Origin: an uncultured Senegalimassilia sp.
GTDB taxonomy: Bacteria; Actinomycetota; Coriobacteriia; Coriobacteriales; Eggerthellaceae
Length of the DNA: 64,000 nt
NCBI RefSeq assembly: GCF_934636665.1
Contig: NZ_CAKUAT010000005.1
Location: 62,001-126,000, forward strand
Direction of reading: 5' to 3'
In this document: piece by piece, positions 1 through 7,534 of the stretch
How positions within the stretch are numbered: position 1 is the stretch's first letter
Layout: each line of letters begins with the position of its first letter
Position numbers and translations under genes: made by a program
The notes under the pieces: generated by a model
Told to the model about the DNA's origin: nothing
The model's input: the letters and a program-made list of their open reading frames with translations, nothing else
Database searches by the model: none

Positions 1-76
1 TTAAAGTTCATGCCACAATTTCATAGCGTCACCCCGTTGATATGTTCTGGATCGCAAGAAACAGGGCAAGCAGGGG

Positions 77-206
77 CCTCTGGAGAATCCCAACCATGGG
101 TGCCGAAGGGGCAAGGTGAAACGCAGGCCGCAAGACCTAACCGCAAACAGCTTCAACAAGCTGCAGTGGCGAACCGTTTCACTGAAACTCTCAGGCAAAA
201 GGACAG
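77..206 (+). promoter_or_regulatory. Glycine riboswitch (single aptamer)
   Basis: The conserved aptamer blocks are visible in order: CTGGAGA at 79-85, TGCCGAAGGGGCAA at 101-114, and CTCTCAGGCAAAAGGACAGA at 188-207, which closes the P1 stem. These are the signature sequences of the gcvT-type glycine riboswitch. Only one clear aptamer is present, where many tandem forms have two. The downstream gene is an alanine/glycine:cation symporter, so glycine sensing fits glycine import. Known glycine riboswitches in front of such symporters are usually OFF switches; the direction here is inference. Confidence 0.93.
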
Positions 207-232
207 AGAAAAGTCAGTGACTTGTCGCAAAC

Positions 233-270
233 GTGAACGAAACTCAAACTCGGCGTTCACCAAAACTTTT
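233..270 (+). terminator. Possible riboswitch expression-platform hairpin
   Basis: A 7-bp stem (GTGAACG at 233-239 with CGTTCAC at 254-260) is followed by CAAAACTTTT and further pyrimidine-rich sequence. It lies between the glycine aptamer and the symporter start, where a transcription-control hairpin would be expected. The T tract is interrupted, so the call is tentative. Confidence 0.35.
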
Positions 271-391
271 CCCTTTCCCTTTAATTTCATATCCCAGAAT
301 CGCCCTAAAGCTTTCGCTGAGCTCTCTTTCCGTGCATCCTCAGGGTCTCGCAGAGGTTGTATCGGTTCAGAGTTTTAGTTAGGAGTGAGTT

Positions 392-1966
392 GTGGAAGGG
401 TTTTTCGACGTCGTCAACAACGTGATCACCGCTATTGACGACTTTGTATGGGGCGTCCCGTTGATGGTGCTCATCCTGTTCGGAGGCATCCTGCTGACGG
501 TGCGCTTGGGCGGTTTGCAGTTCCGTCAACTGCCGCGCGCATTGCGTTACATGGTCAAGAACGAAAAAGGCGGCTCCGGCGAAGTGACCAGCTTCGGCGC
601 GCTGTGCACCGCGCTTTCAGCAACCATCGGTACTGGTAACATCGTAGGCGTTGCAACCGCTATCGTGGTCGGCGGCCCTGGTGCCATGTTCTGGATGTGG
701 CTGGCAGCGCTGTTCGGCATGGCCACGAAGTACTCCGAGGGCCTGCTTGCCGTCAAGTTCCGCAGCATCGACGAGAACACCGGCCACGTGCTGGGCGGCC
801 CGTTCTACTACATCGAGCGTGGCATGGGCAAGCGCCTGCCCAAGATCAGCTGGCGCTGGCTTGCAAAGCTGTTCGCCTTCTTCGGCATGTGCGTCGGCCT
901 GTTCGGCATCGGTACTTTCACCCAGGTGAACTCCATCAACACCGCCATCACGAACTTCTTCGATCCCGAGAAGTCCTTCACCATCAGCATCCTTGGCATG
1001 GATTACTCCATCGCCACCGTCATCGGCGGCATCGTGGTTGCCGTGCTGGTCGGCCTGGTGGTCATCGGCGGCATCAAGCGCATCGCCAGCGTCTCCGAGC
1101 GCGTCATCCCCGTTATGGTCGTGCTCTACGTCGGCTTCTCCCTAATCCTGCTGCTGACCAACCTGGACAAGATCCCCGGTGCGTTCGTGGTTATCTTCCG
1201 CTCCGCCTTCGGCCTTGATGCTGCTGCCGGCGGTATGCTCGGCGCCATCTTCATCGCCATGCAGAAGGGTATCGCCCGCGGTATCTTCTCCAACGAGGCT
1301 GGTCTCGGTTCCGCACCTATCGCCGCTGCTGCCGCTCAGACGAAGGAGCCCGTGCGTCAGGGTCTCGTGTCCATGACCGGTACGTTCCTCGACACCATCG
1401 TGGTCTGCACCATGACCGGCCTTACCTTGGTCATGACCGGCGCTTACCTGATCCCCGGCCTTGAGGGCGCTTCCGTCACCACCGCGGCTTTCCAGGCTGG
1501 CCTGCCGTTCATTCCTCCCACCGTCGTGTCCTTCGTGCTCATGGCGTGCCTGGCACTGTTCGGCTTCACCACCATCCTTGGTTGGGACTACTACGGCGAG
1601 CGTTGCCTTGAGTACTTCAGCAACGGCAGCATGAAGGCTGTGAAGGTTTACCGCTGGCTCTACATCGCCGCTGTGTTCATCGGCCCTTACATGACCGTTT
1701 CCGCCGTTTGGACCATCGCCGACATCTTCAACGCATGCATGGCCGTGCCGAACATGATCGCCTTGATCGTTCTCTCCGGTGTGGTCGTCCGTGAAACGAA
1801 GGACTTCTTCAAGCGTCTGAACGACGCAGGTGGCAAGGAAGAGGACATGGTTCCGCACGAGAATCATGACGATGTGCCGCCGATCGACTCCCTTACTGAT
1901 CGCCTGGGCGCCAAGACCGCCCAGGAGGACCGCGCAGCAGCTGCACAAGGTTTCGCCACCGCATAG
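392..1966 (+). CDS. Alanine/glycine:cation (Na+) symporter, AGCS family
   Basis: A 524-residue polytopic membrane protein of the AGCS (DAACS/AlsT) family, which imports alanine or glycine with Na+ or H+ across the cytoplasmic membrane. Family signatures include the GTGNIVGVATAI segment near residue 80 and the IARGIFSNEAGLGSAP block near residue 300. About ten hydrophobic segments are evident, and the length is normal for the family. The start is a GTG preceded by AGGAG at 381-385. The C-terminal 40 residues are hydrophilic and probably cytoplasmic. The glycine riboswitch upstream points to glycine as a substrate or signal. It stands alone, with a parS-bearing terminator behind it, and is one of the few left-arm genes on the plus strand. 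Confidence 0.95.
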   Translation: MEGFFDVVNNVITAIDDFVWGVPLMVLILFGGILLTVRLGGLQFRQLPRALRYMVKNEKGGSGEVTSFGALCTALSATIGTGNIVGVATAIVVGGPGAMFWMWLAALFGMATKYSEGLLAVKFRSIDENTGHVLGGPFYYIERGMGKRLPKISWRWLAKLFAFFGMCVGLFGIGTFTQVNSINTAITNFFDPEKSFTISILGMDYSIATVIGGIVVAVLVGLVVIGGIKRIASVSERVIPVMVVLYVGFSLILLLTNLDKIPGAFVVIFRSAFGLDAAAGGMLGAIFIAMQKGIARGIFSNEAGLGSAPIAAAAAQTKEPVRQGLVSMTGTFLDTIVVCTMTGLTLVMTGAYLIPGLEGASVTTAAFQAGLPFIPPTVVSFVLMACLALFGFTTILGWDYYGERCLEYFSNGSMKAVKVYRWLYIAAVFIGPYMTVSAVWTIADIFNACMAVPNMIALIVLSGVVVRETKDFFKRLNDAGGKEEDMVPHENHDDVPPIDSLTDRLGAKTAQEDRAAAAQGFATA

Positions 1967-1987
1967 CAACTGCCTGCCCCTCATGCT

Positions 1988-2028
1988 GGCCCCGATGTTT
2001 CACGTGAAACATCGGGGCCTTATTTGTT
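1988..2028 (+). terminator. Intrinsic terminator whose stem is a parS palindrome
   Basis: A perfect 32-bp inverted repeat (1988-2019) has the parS core at its centre and a GGCCCCGA/TCGGGGCC extension on each side. It is followed by TTATTTGTTT. It sits 22 bp after the symporter stop codon and should act as its terminator. Confidence 0.75.
1996..2011. other. parS: parS site
   Basis: Exact TGTTTCACGTGAAACA, the ParB centromere-like site, located inside the terminator stem after the symporter gene. Confidence 0.93.
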
Positions 2029-2327
2029 TCTGCGAGATCATTTAACGCGGACTTGTCGCGTAATCTTTAAGCGCCGCTCCTATAAGCAAAGGGGAGAGCC
2101 CACAATCCGACTATGACCGCTCTTTGCTAGCAAAACCAATGTCAAAGCGCGATAAAAGCTTAGCCGAGGATTCTATACCCGGGTTCAATGAATGGTGTAT
2201 AACCCTATCCCAAACGCTATCACCTTGCTTGGAACTCTAGCGTTGCTAAATCCCCTACACACCCCAAGCCTCTGCAGTCAATCCAAATCCGGCTACCACC
2301 AAAACCGCAGCAGTAACGTCATTCCAT

Positions 2328-2453
2328 CTATCCGACGGCCTTCATCGCCTCGTAAACGCCACGAAGCGCCGTTCGGTTTCCTCCTCCAAGCTGAAACGCA
2401 TCGATGCCCGTAGCTAGCCAAGCACCATAAAGGGCTTCGCCATCGAACCGCAT
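2328..2453 (-). CDS. Possible small ORF or gene relic (41 aa)
   Basis: The interval 2030-2555 has no clear gene. On the minus strand an ATG at 2453 opens a 41-codon frame containing the segments MRFDGEALYGAWLATG and LRGVYEAMKAVG, which read like ordinary protein rather than noise. The frame stays open upstream of the ATG for about 15 further codons (HCRHCRVRKNHDM). There is no convincing ribosome-binding site. It could be a degraded fragment of a longer gene or a chance frame. No function is proposed. Confidence 0.25.
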   Translation of the reverse strand: MRFDGEALYGAWLATGIDAFQLGGGNRTALRGVYEAMKAVG

Positions 2454-2518
2454 GTCGTGGTTTTTCCGAACTCTGCAGTGGCGGCAATGTTCAACTGCTC
2501 AGGTTGATCGCGTGCACA

Positions 2519-2545
2519 AGAAAGGCCACCTTTCGGTGGCCTTTC
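2519..2545 (-). terminator. Terminator after the shikimate-kinase-like gene
   Basis: A hairpin with an 11-bp stem (GAAAGGCCACC / GGTGGCCTTTC) lies beyond the parS site downstream of the minus-strand gene that ends at 2572. It is T-rich on the minus-strand 3' side. Confidence 0.7.
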
Positions 2546-2555
2546 AATATCCTAA

Positions 2556-2571
2556 TGTTTCACGTGAAACA
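2556..2571. other. parS: parS site
   Basis: Exact TGTTTCACGTGAAACA, immediately adjacent to the stop codon of the minus-strand shikimate-kinase-like gene, between that gene and its terminator. Confidence 0.93.
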
Positions 2572-3096
2572 TTACTTCACGCCTTCATGAGCAAGCGCAT
2601 CTGCAACCTTGCGAGCCGCAGCGGTGATGGACAGGTCGTTCACATCCACCGTGATGCCAGCATACTGCTCATACAGCGGCAGGCGCTCGTCATAAAGCTC
2701 CTTCAAACTCATGCCGATGCCGCCCTTCAGAACAACGCCGCGCTCCTGCAGGTCGCTCAGGCGATGCACCAGCTGGTCGTAGGATATCTTGAGGTACACA
2801 ACCGTGCCGATCTCGGCCAGATGCTTCATGGCCTCATCGGAGTACACGGCGGAACCGCCCGTGGCGATAACGCTGTTCTCCGCATCGATCTTACTGAGAA
2901 TCTCGTTCTCGACCTCGATGAAACCCTCAGGGCCGCATGCATCGATGATCTTCTGCAGCGTCTTGTCGCATTGGTTCTGGATGACGATGTCGGCGTCGAT
3001 GAAATCCTTCGTCATGATTTTCGCCAACACGATACCCAGCGTGGATTTACCCGAGCCGGGCATGCCGATAAGAACAACGTTGTTCTTCTCCGCCAT
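2572..3096 (-). CDS. Shikimate kinase family protein (AroK-like, divergent pocket)
   Basis: A 174-residue P-loop kinase. By family, shikimate kinase phosphorylates shikimate at the 3-hydroxyl in the chorismate pathway. The Walker A motif GMPGSGKST is at residues 11-19 and the FIDADIVI strand carries the Asp that contacts shikimate. The C-terminal ERLPLYEQYA matches the conserved ERxPLY motif. Two substrate-pocket features of E. coli AroK look altered: the GFRxxE arginine is replaced (GFIEVE), and the GGG loop reads GGS. The substrate is therefore less certain than the fold. ATG 3096 was chosen because AAGGAGGG precedes it at good spacing. No other aro gene is adjacent. Confidence 0.75.
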   Translation of the reverse strand: MAEKNNVVLIGMPGSGKSTLGIVLAKIMTKDFIDADIVIQNQCDKTLQKIIDACGPEGFIEVENEILSKIDAENSVIATGGSAVYSDEAMKHLAEIGTVVYLKISYDQLVHRLSDLQERGVVLKGGIGMSLKELYDERLPLYEQYAGITVDVNDLSITAAARKVADALAHEGVK

Positions 3097-3178
3097 GGTA
3101 AGCCCTCCTTGATCGGTCATGTACGCTCGAATTGTATCATGCCTGCTCATACATCATGACAACGGTAACAAGCTGTTC

Positions 3179-4090
3179 TTATATGGCCTCCCCAACGGCG
3201 CCATCAGGCTGTTTGCGCTTCAGCGGAAGGGTCTCGCTGATGATGATGGCCACAAAGATCAAGGCGAAGCCGATCAGCAAACGCAAGCTTAGCTGCTCGC
3301 CGTACAGCAACACGCTGAATAGCACGCCGAACACGGATTCCAGGCTTAGGAACAGCGATGCCTGCGCGGGAGGGATATGCGCCAGCGCCACGTTCTGGAT
3401 TCCGAACGCCACAATGGAGGCAAAGATAGACAGAAACAGCAGCTGGCCGATGATATTGGGCGTGAAAGCCGCGAACCCTGGGAACGTCTCAAAAGCCACT
3501 CCCGACAGCAAGCCCATGCAACCTTCAGCGACGAACTGCACAGCCGTCAGGGCCAGCACGTCATGGAAGCGAGAGAGCTTCGAAACCAGCACCATATGCA
3601 CGGCGAACAAGACCGCGCACAGCAGCGTCATAACCTCTCCGAAGCCCATGGTCATGCCGCCCGACTGGACCGACACCAACCAAATACCCACTAAGGCAAG
3701 CACGGCGGCTCCAATGTTAAACACCGTTGGACGCCTGTGGGCGACGATCCACCATAGGAAGGGGACGATCACGCAATACGTCGCCGTCAGGAACGCGTTG
3801 ATGCCTGGAGTAGTGTGCTCCAGGCCAACAGTTTGCGTCCAGAACGCCAGAAAATCTGCCAGGCCGAGCACGGCGCCGGCGAGCACCATCTTGCCGCTGA
3901 ACGCCCTGCGAACGCGCTTCCAAAGGATAGCGGTCAGCACGATGCCCGCGAACAGGAAGCGGAACCCCAGCAGCCATGCCGGCGGGAGCACCGCCACAAC
4001 GCCCTTCATGGACACGAAGCTATAGCCCCAGATGATGGTTGCCACCACAATGGCGGCCTTGTACGCCCAAGAGGGCAGTCCCTTCTTCAT
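3179..4090 (-). CDS. EamA/DMT-family transporter
   Basis: A 303-residue integral membrane protein with about ten hydrophobic segments in two related halves of five, the architecture of the drug/metabolite transporter superfamily with two EamA domains. The first helix (AAIVVATIIWGYSFVSMKG) and the PPAWLLGFRFLFAG segment are typical. Members export metabolites or amino acids, and the substrate cannot be read from sequence. The start at 4090 (MKKGLPSWAYK) follows a GAAGG ribosome-binding site; a longer in-frame extension upstream is unlikely because it overlaps a terminator hairpin. It lies 82 bp downstream of the DUF2207 stop side and runs in the same direction as its neighbours. Confidence 0.88.
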   Translation of the reverse strand: MKKGLPSWAYKAAIVVATIIWGYSFVSMKGVVAVLPPAWLLGFRFLFAGIVLTAILWKRVRRAFSGKMVLAGAVLGLADFLAFWTQTVGLEHTTPGINAFLTATYCVIVPFLWWIVAHRRPTVFNIGAAVLALVGIWLVSVQSGGMTMGFGEVMTLLCAVLFAVHMVLVSKLSRFHDVLALTAVQFVAEGCMGLLSGVAFETFPGFAAFTPNIIGQLLFLSIFASIVAFGIQNVALAHIPPAQASLFLSLESVFGVLFSVLLYGEQLSLRLLIGFALIFVAIIISETLPLKRKQPDGAVGEAI

Positions 4091-4140
4091 ACAGCCTTCC
4101 CTTTGCCTTCTATCGCACCCAGATTCGGGCGCACACGAAA

Positions 4141-4185
4141 AACGCCGACCTGCAGCCGCGCAAAGCGACGCAAATCGGCGTTCCA
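4141..4185 (-). terminator. Terminator after the DUF2207 gene
   Basis: Long hairpin with outer stem AACGCCGA / TCGGCGTT and a T tract on the minus-strand 3' side, 13 bp past the stop codon of the minus-strand DUF2207 gene. Confidence 0.7.
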
Positions 4186-4197
4186 CTTTCTCAACGA

Positions 4198-6201
4198 CTA
4201 GCGGGCTCCGCCGCCACCGCCGCCGAAGCCGCCACCGCCGCCGCTGGAGAATCCGCCGCCGCTTCCGCTGCCGCTGGATTCGGCCTGTATGGCCTCGTTA
4301 GCGGTCTTGACGGCCTGGTTGAACGACGAAGAAAGGAAGCTTCCCACATCGGGCATCCCGGCGTTCGCACCGCTCTCGTAGGAGGTATACCAACCCCACC
4401 AGGGCACGTAAGTATCCCCATACGTTTGGTCGACCGCAAACAGCTGGGGCTGCGTCTTGCGAAGCTGCTCGATGGCCTGCTTCGCAACGCCGAACAGGTA
4501 GGCGTATACCATGAACTCGCCCCACACCTTCACATCGGTGGGCGGATGCTCTTCAAGCGAGCTGAAGTCGCGCAGCCAATTGCGCAACGCCTTGCAGTGC
4601 GCAACCAGGTTGTTGCCATCGACGCTGCGTCGCGTCATGTTGTTACCGATGAAAGCCAGCGCCAAAACAGTGGGGATACCGCATATCATCGGCAGCATAT
4701 TATCGGTCATGAACCAAATCACCATGGCTATCACGAGCAACGCCACGGCGATCGCCCATGTCCAACCACGCAGGTTATTGCCCTTCTCCTCGAAGAAGCC
4801 GTGCTTGTCCGTCTCCGCGGTCAGCGCACCTTGCCAATTCTTCACCGCGTTTACCAGCTGCTCCGAATGGTCTTCGCCATACTTCTTGATGCTGCCGAAC
4901 CACAGCGAGTTCTGACCTGCCGCCACCTGGTCGAACAGCAGCCTGAACGTCGCCTTGTCGATCGGGTCGCTCACGGCATCGATTTCAACCAGCTTCGTGA
5001 CATAGAAGTCGTTCACGGTCTTCATGCCGCCATGCTTCTTCGGCGCCATATACGAACCGGAATCGATGCGGACGGCACCAGTTTGCGCTAGATGCATAAT
5101 CGTCGCCGTCAGGTCATCGGTGCTTTCCCTATTCCAGCGCCACAGGCGGCCGATAACGGCCGGGTGCAAGCCCTGACGCGGCACGTCGCGCCAATACTGC
5201 TCCGTGAAGTCCGGCTTGTGCTCTTTGCCATGACGGAAGAACATGACGATGGCCCAGATCAAGGCTGCAACGCACACGGCCACGCACGCTATAGAGAAAG
5301 CCAGCGACATCATGCGCTTGCTGTTCGCCGTATCCGCCCAGGCCTTCTCCTCTTTCAGAACCGTATCCAGGCGCTGCTCGCCGGCATGCAGGCGCTGCGT
5401 GCTCAGCGACACGTTCGTCAGCCACTTGGAGGGGATGCACACGCGCATCTCGGCATATTCGCCGGATTCCACGCGGGGAACCGTGCAGGTGACCGACCCA
5501 TCGGCGTTGACGGAAACGGTGCCGCTCAGCGGGCCATGGCCCCACGCGCGCACGTTCTCGCCAGGATCGACCGTGACGCTCTGGGGGAGAGGAAGCTGAA
5601 GCGTAGCCGTCACGTTCTCCGAGGGAACCGCCCAGGCGGAACCTAGATACTGCCAGTACACCTCAGAAACGTCGTCGTAGACCTGGGCCATGTTGGTGAT
5701 GGTGTAATCGAGTTCCACGACCACACGTTTGGGCTGGGATCCGAAGAATACGTACACGGTGTTCTTCGGGCTATCGACGGAGTACGAATCCTCTCCCGGA
5801 CCACCTTCCTCGCGCCATTTCAGCTCGAACGGAACCTCAGGCATCGCCGACATGGACCCTTCGACGTCGTTGGACCCGTCAACGCTCATCATGCGAACGC
5901 CGTTCACGGTGAACTCCGCATTCGTGGGCAGCAGATTCAGCGTCCACCATACGGCGGAGAACGAACCGTCGAAATCAAACGTACGCTGCTCAACCACGTG
6001 AAGCGTTCCGTCGGTTTCCAGTTGGGCTTGGATATCCACTTGCGGCATGGTGTATGACTTCGCGTAGGCCTTGCCGGGCAAAGCTGCCAGCGCGCAAGCG
6101 CAAGCGACGACCACTAAAGCGGCCGCGACCAGCCATGCGACGCGGCTACGCGCATCATCCCGCTGGCTGCCTGGGAAATGAGGTGTCCTTGTGTATTGCA
6201 T
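4198..6201 (-). CDS. DUF2207 domain membrane protein with Gly-rich tail
   Basis: A 667-residue predicted membrane protein of the DUF2207 family (YciQ-like), function unknown. In order it shows an N-terminal hydrophobic segment after a charged stretch (VAWLVAAALVVVACACALAA), probably a signal anchor. An extracytoplasmic beta-rich domain follows, containing FDFDGSFSAVWWTLN, and then a single TM near residue 305. After a cytoplasmic stretch with a winged-helix-like segment come two TMs near residues 505-545. The tail is a glycine/serine-rich stretch (GGGFSSGGGGGFGGGGGG) typical of the family. ATG 6201 follows AAGGAG; a TTG 33 bp upstream is a weaker alternative. The lemA gene lies about 600 bp upstream, and LemA and DUF2207 genes commonly co-occur. 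Confidence 0.88.
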   Translation of the reverse strand: MQYTRTPHFPGSQRDDARSRVAWLVAAALVVVACACALAALPGKAYAKSYTMPQVDIQAQLETDGTLHVVEQRTFDFDGSFSAVWWTLNLLPTNAEFTVNGVRMMSVDGSNDVEGSMSAMPEVPFELKWREEGGPGEDSYSVDSPKNTVYVFFGSQPKRVVVELDYTITNMAQVYDDVSEVYWQYLGSAWAVPSENVTATLQLPLPQSVTVDPGENVRAWGHGPLSGTVSVNADGSVTCTVPRVESGEYAEMRVCIPSKWLTNVSLSTQRLHAGEQRLDTVLKEEKAWADTANSKRMMSLAFSIACVAVCVAALIWAIVMFFRHGKEHKPDFTEQYWRDVPRQGLHPAVIGRLWRWNRESTDDLTATIMHLAQTGAVRIDSGSYMAPKKHGGMKTVNDFYVTKLVEIDAVSDPIDKATFRLLFDQVAAGQNSLWFGSIKKYGEDHSEQLVNAVKNWQGALTAETDKHGFFEEKGNNLRGWTWAIAVALLVIAMVIWFMTDNMLPMICGIPTVLALAFIGNNMTRRSVDGNNLVAHCKALRNWLRDFSSLEEHPPTDVKVWGEFMVYAYLFGVAKQAIEQLRKTQPQLFAVDQTYGDTYVPWWGWYTSYESGANAGMPDVGSFLSSSFNQAVKTANEAIQAESSGSGSGGGFSSGGGGGFGGGGGGAR

Positions 6202-6266
6202 CGAGAATGCTCCTTGCAAGTTTCCGACAGTCAAGGTAATATATCTACCCGCACCTATTATAGCGT

Positions 6267-6357
6267 GGAGAAGTGACCGAGAGGCCGAAGGTGCTCGCCT
6301 GCTAAGTGAGTATGCCCCACAAGGGCATCTAGGGTTCGAATCCCTACTTCTCCGCCA
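6267..6357 (+). tRNA. tRNA-Ser (GCT)
   Basis: Acceptor stem GGAGAAG / CTTCTCC, long class II variable arm, anticodon GCT in the loop CTGCTAA, T-arm GGTTCGAATCC, and encoded CCA at 6355-6357. It decodes AGC/AGT. It lies on the strand opposite to the surrounding lemA/DUF2207 genes. Confidence 0.96.
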
Positions 6358-6366
6358 CGTATTTTC

Positions 6367-6392
6367 AGCCCTCGCAAATGCGGGGGCTTTTT
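6367..6392 (+). terminator. Terminator after tRNA-Ser (GCT)
   Basis: Stem AGCCCTCGC / GCGGGGGCT with an AAAT loop, followed by five T residues. Confidence 0.8.
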
Positions 6393-6416
6393 CATGCTCG
6401 ATTACTAACTATAAAA

Positions 6417-6442
6417 GAAGGCACCCGATATCGGGTGCCTTC
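6417..6442 (-). terminator. Terminator of the lemA operon
   Basis: A perfect 26-bp palindrome (GAAGGCACCCGAT and its complement) lies five bases past the stop codon of the minus-strand small membrane gene. A T-rich stretch follows on the minus strand. Confidence 0.75.
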
Positions 6443-6447
6443 GCAAT

Positions 6448-6807
6448 CTATCTTCTTCCCCAGGGCCAGCGATGCAAACGCTTCGCTTTCATCGGTTTCA
6501 TCCGATACGAGGGGTTGTGCTTCAGAAACACGGCTCGGCATATCCGCGTGATTCCCAGCGCCACCAATGCCGTAACCATGAACGAGAGCGTCAAATCCAG
6601 CACATCGCCGTTGCTCTCTGACAGCGCATATAGGCTTGCTAAGCCGAAGAACGCCGTCAGCGCCACGTTCAACACGGTGAAGGCCTTGATAAGGATCTCC
6701 TTCGCCCGTGCCGGCGAATAACGCCATGCTGCCACCACGTATACCACGCCAGCCGCGAAAGCCAGCAACAGCAACAACGGTATGATGCGCGTCAGCCTTG
6801 CGACCAT
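6448..6807 (-). CDS. Small three-helix membrane protein, function unknown
   Basis: A 119-residue protein with three hydrophobic segments: IIPLLLLLAFAAGVVYVVAAW near residues 8-28, AFTVLNVALTAFFGLASLYAL near 42-62, and LDLTLSFMVTALVALGITRI near 70-90. A basic tail ends RWPWGRR. I do not recognise a family. It begins one base after the lemA stop codon, so the two are cotranscribed and probably translationally coupled. A function linked to the LemA/DUF2207 envelope module is plausible from position only. Confidence 0.7.
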   Translation of the reverse strand: MVARLTRIIPLLLLLAFAAGVVYVVAAWRYSPARAKEILIKAFTVLNVALTAFFGLASLYALSESNGDVLDLTLSFMVTALVALGITRICRAVFLKHNPSYRMKPMKAKRLHRWPWGRR

Positions 6808-6808
6808 G

Positions 6809-7360
6809 CTAGAACGTCACTTTCGGTGCAGTGGAAGCGCCCTCCTCGGCGGCGAAGCTCGGACGCTCCTTGAACCCCATCATGCCCGCAAAGAGCACAG
6901 CCGGGAACGTCTGAATGGCGGTGTTGTACTTCATCACCGTATCGTTGAAGCTCTGGCGCATATAGCTGATCTTGTCCTCGGTGTTCGACAACTCAGCCTG
7001 CAATTGCTGGAAGTTGGCGTTCGCCTTCAGGTCGGGGTAGGCCTCCGCCACCGCAAACAAGCTTTTCAGGGTCTCAGTGAGGTGGTTGTTAGCTCCCATA
7101 CGACCCTCGGGAGTGTTCGCGCTCGCCACAGCCGCGCGAGCCTGCGTCACCGCGTCCAGCGTAGCGCTCTCGTGCTGCGCATACCCTTTCACGGTTTCCA
7201 CGATGTTCGGGATAAGGTCCAAACGCCTCTGGAGCTGCACATCGATCTGCGCCCAGGCGTTGTCCACCATGTTGCGCAGCTTCACCAGCTTGTTATAGAG
7301 CGCAATGATGAACACGATGAGCACTACGGCTATCGCAACAAGGATGATTACCGCCGTCAT
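6809..7360 (-). CDS. lemA: LemA family protein
   Basis: A 183-residue LemA family protein. An N-terminal TM (VIILVAIAVVLIVFIIALY, residues 4-22) is followed by the family core KLRNMVDNAWAQIDVQLQRR and DLIPNIVETVKGYAQHE, then NxxxAxYN-like helical segments ending in FKERPSF. LemA proteins are membrane-anchored helical bundles of poorly defined function that often accompany DUF2207 or TPM-domain proteins. The start at 7360 follows a GGAGGAAG ribosome-binding site. It is the first gene of a two-gene unit, with the DUF2207 gene beyond a tRNA and a terminator downstream. Confidence 0.93.
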   Translation of the reverse strand: MTAVIILVAIAVVLIVFIIALYNKLVKLRNMVDNAWAQIDVQLQRRLDLIPNIVETVKGYAQHESATLDAVTQARAAVASANTPEGRMGANNHLTETLKSLFAVAEAYPDLKANANFQQLQAELSNTEDKISYMRQSFNDTVMKYNTAIQTFPAVLFAGMMGFKERPSFAAEEGASTAPKVTF

Positions 7361-7393
7361 GGCTTCCTCCTTCTACCGGTTGCCTGCATTACG

Positions 7394-7470
7394 CGACCTT
7401 GAAAAGCGCACCTCTCCGCAAATCGCAGTCCGAGTCCTTGCAAGGTCGAAGAACCCTCTAGGAGAGGTGC
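7394..7470. repeat. Interleaved inverted repeats upstream of lemA
   Basis: Two inverted-repeat pairs overlap in an A-B-A'-B' order. CGACCTTG (7394-7401) pairs with CAAGGTCG (7441-7448). GCACCTCTCC (7408-7417) pairs with GGAGAGGTGC (7461-7470). The two stems cannot form as simple nested hairpins; they imply a pseudoknot or two alternative folds. The stretch fills the gap between the ispE stop and the lemA start. Confidence 0.55.
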
Positions 7471-7534
7471 TCCAACCGTGGATACAGCATAAACTACATT
7501 GCCACGCTGGAATCCTCTGCTCCGCGAGGTTTGT

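Noticed and set aside
1..76. Minus-strand frame from 198 to 1 at the window edge
   Set aside because: It lies across the riboswitch and shows no protein-like pattern.
6417..6442. Perfect 26-bp palindrome considered as an operator
   Set aside because: Its place just after a stop codon, with T residues beyond, fits a terminator better.
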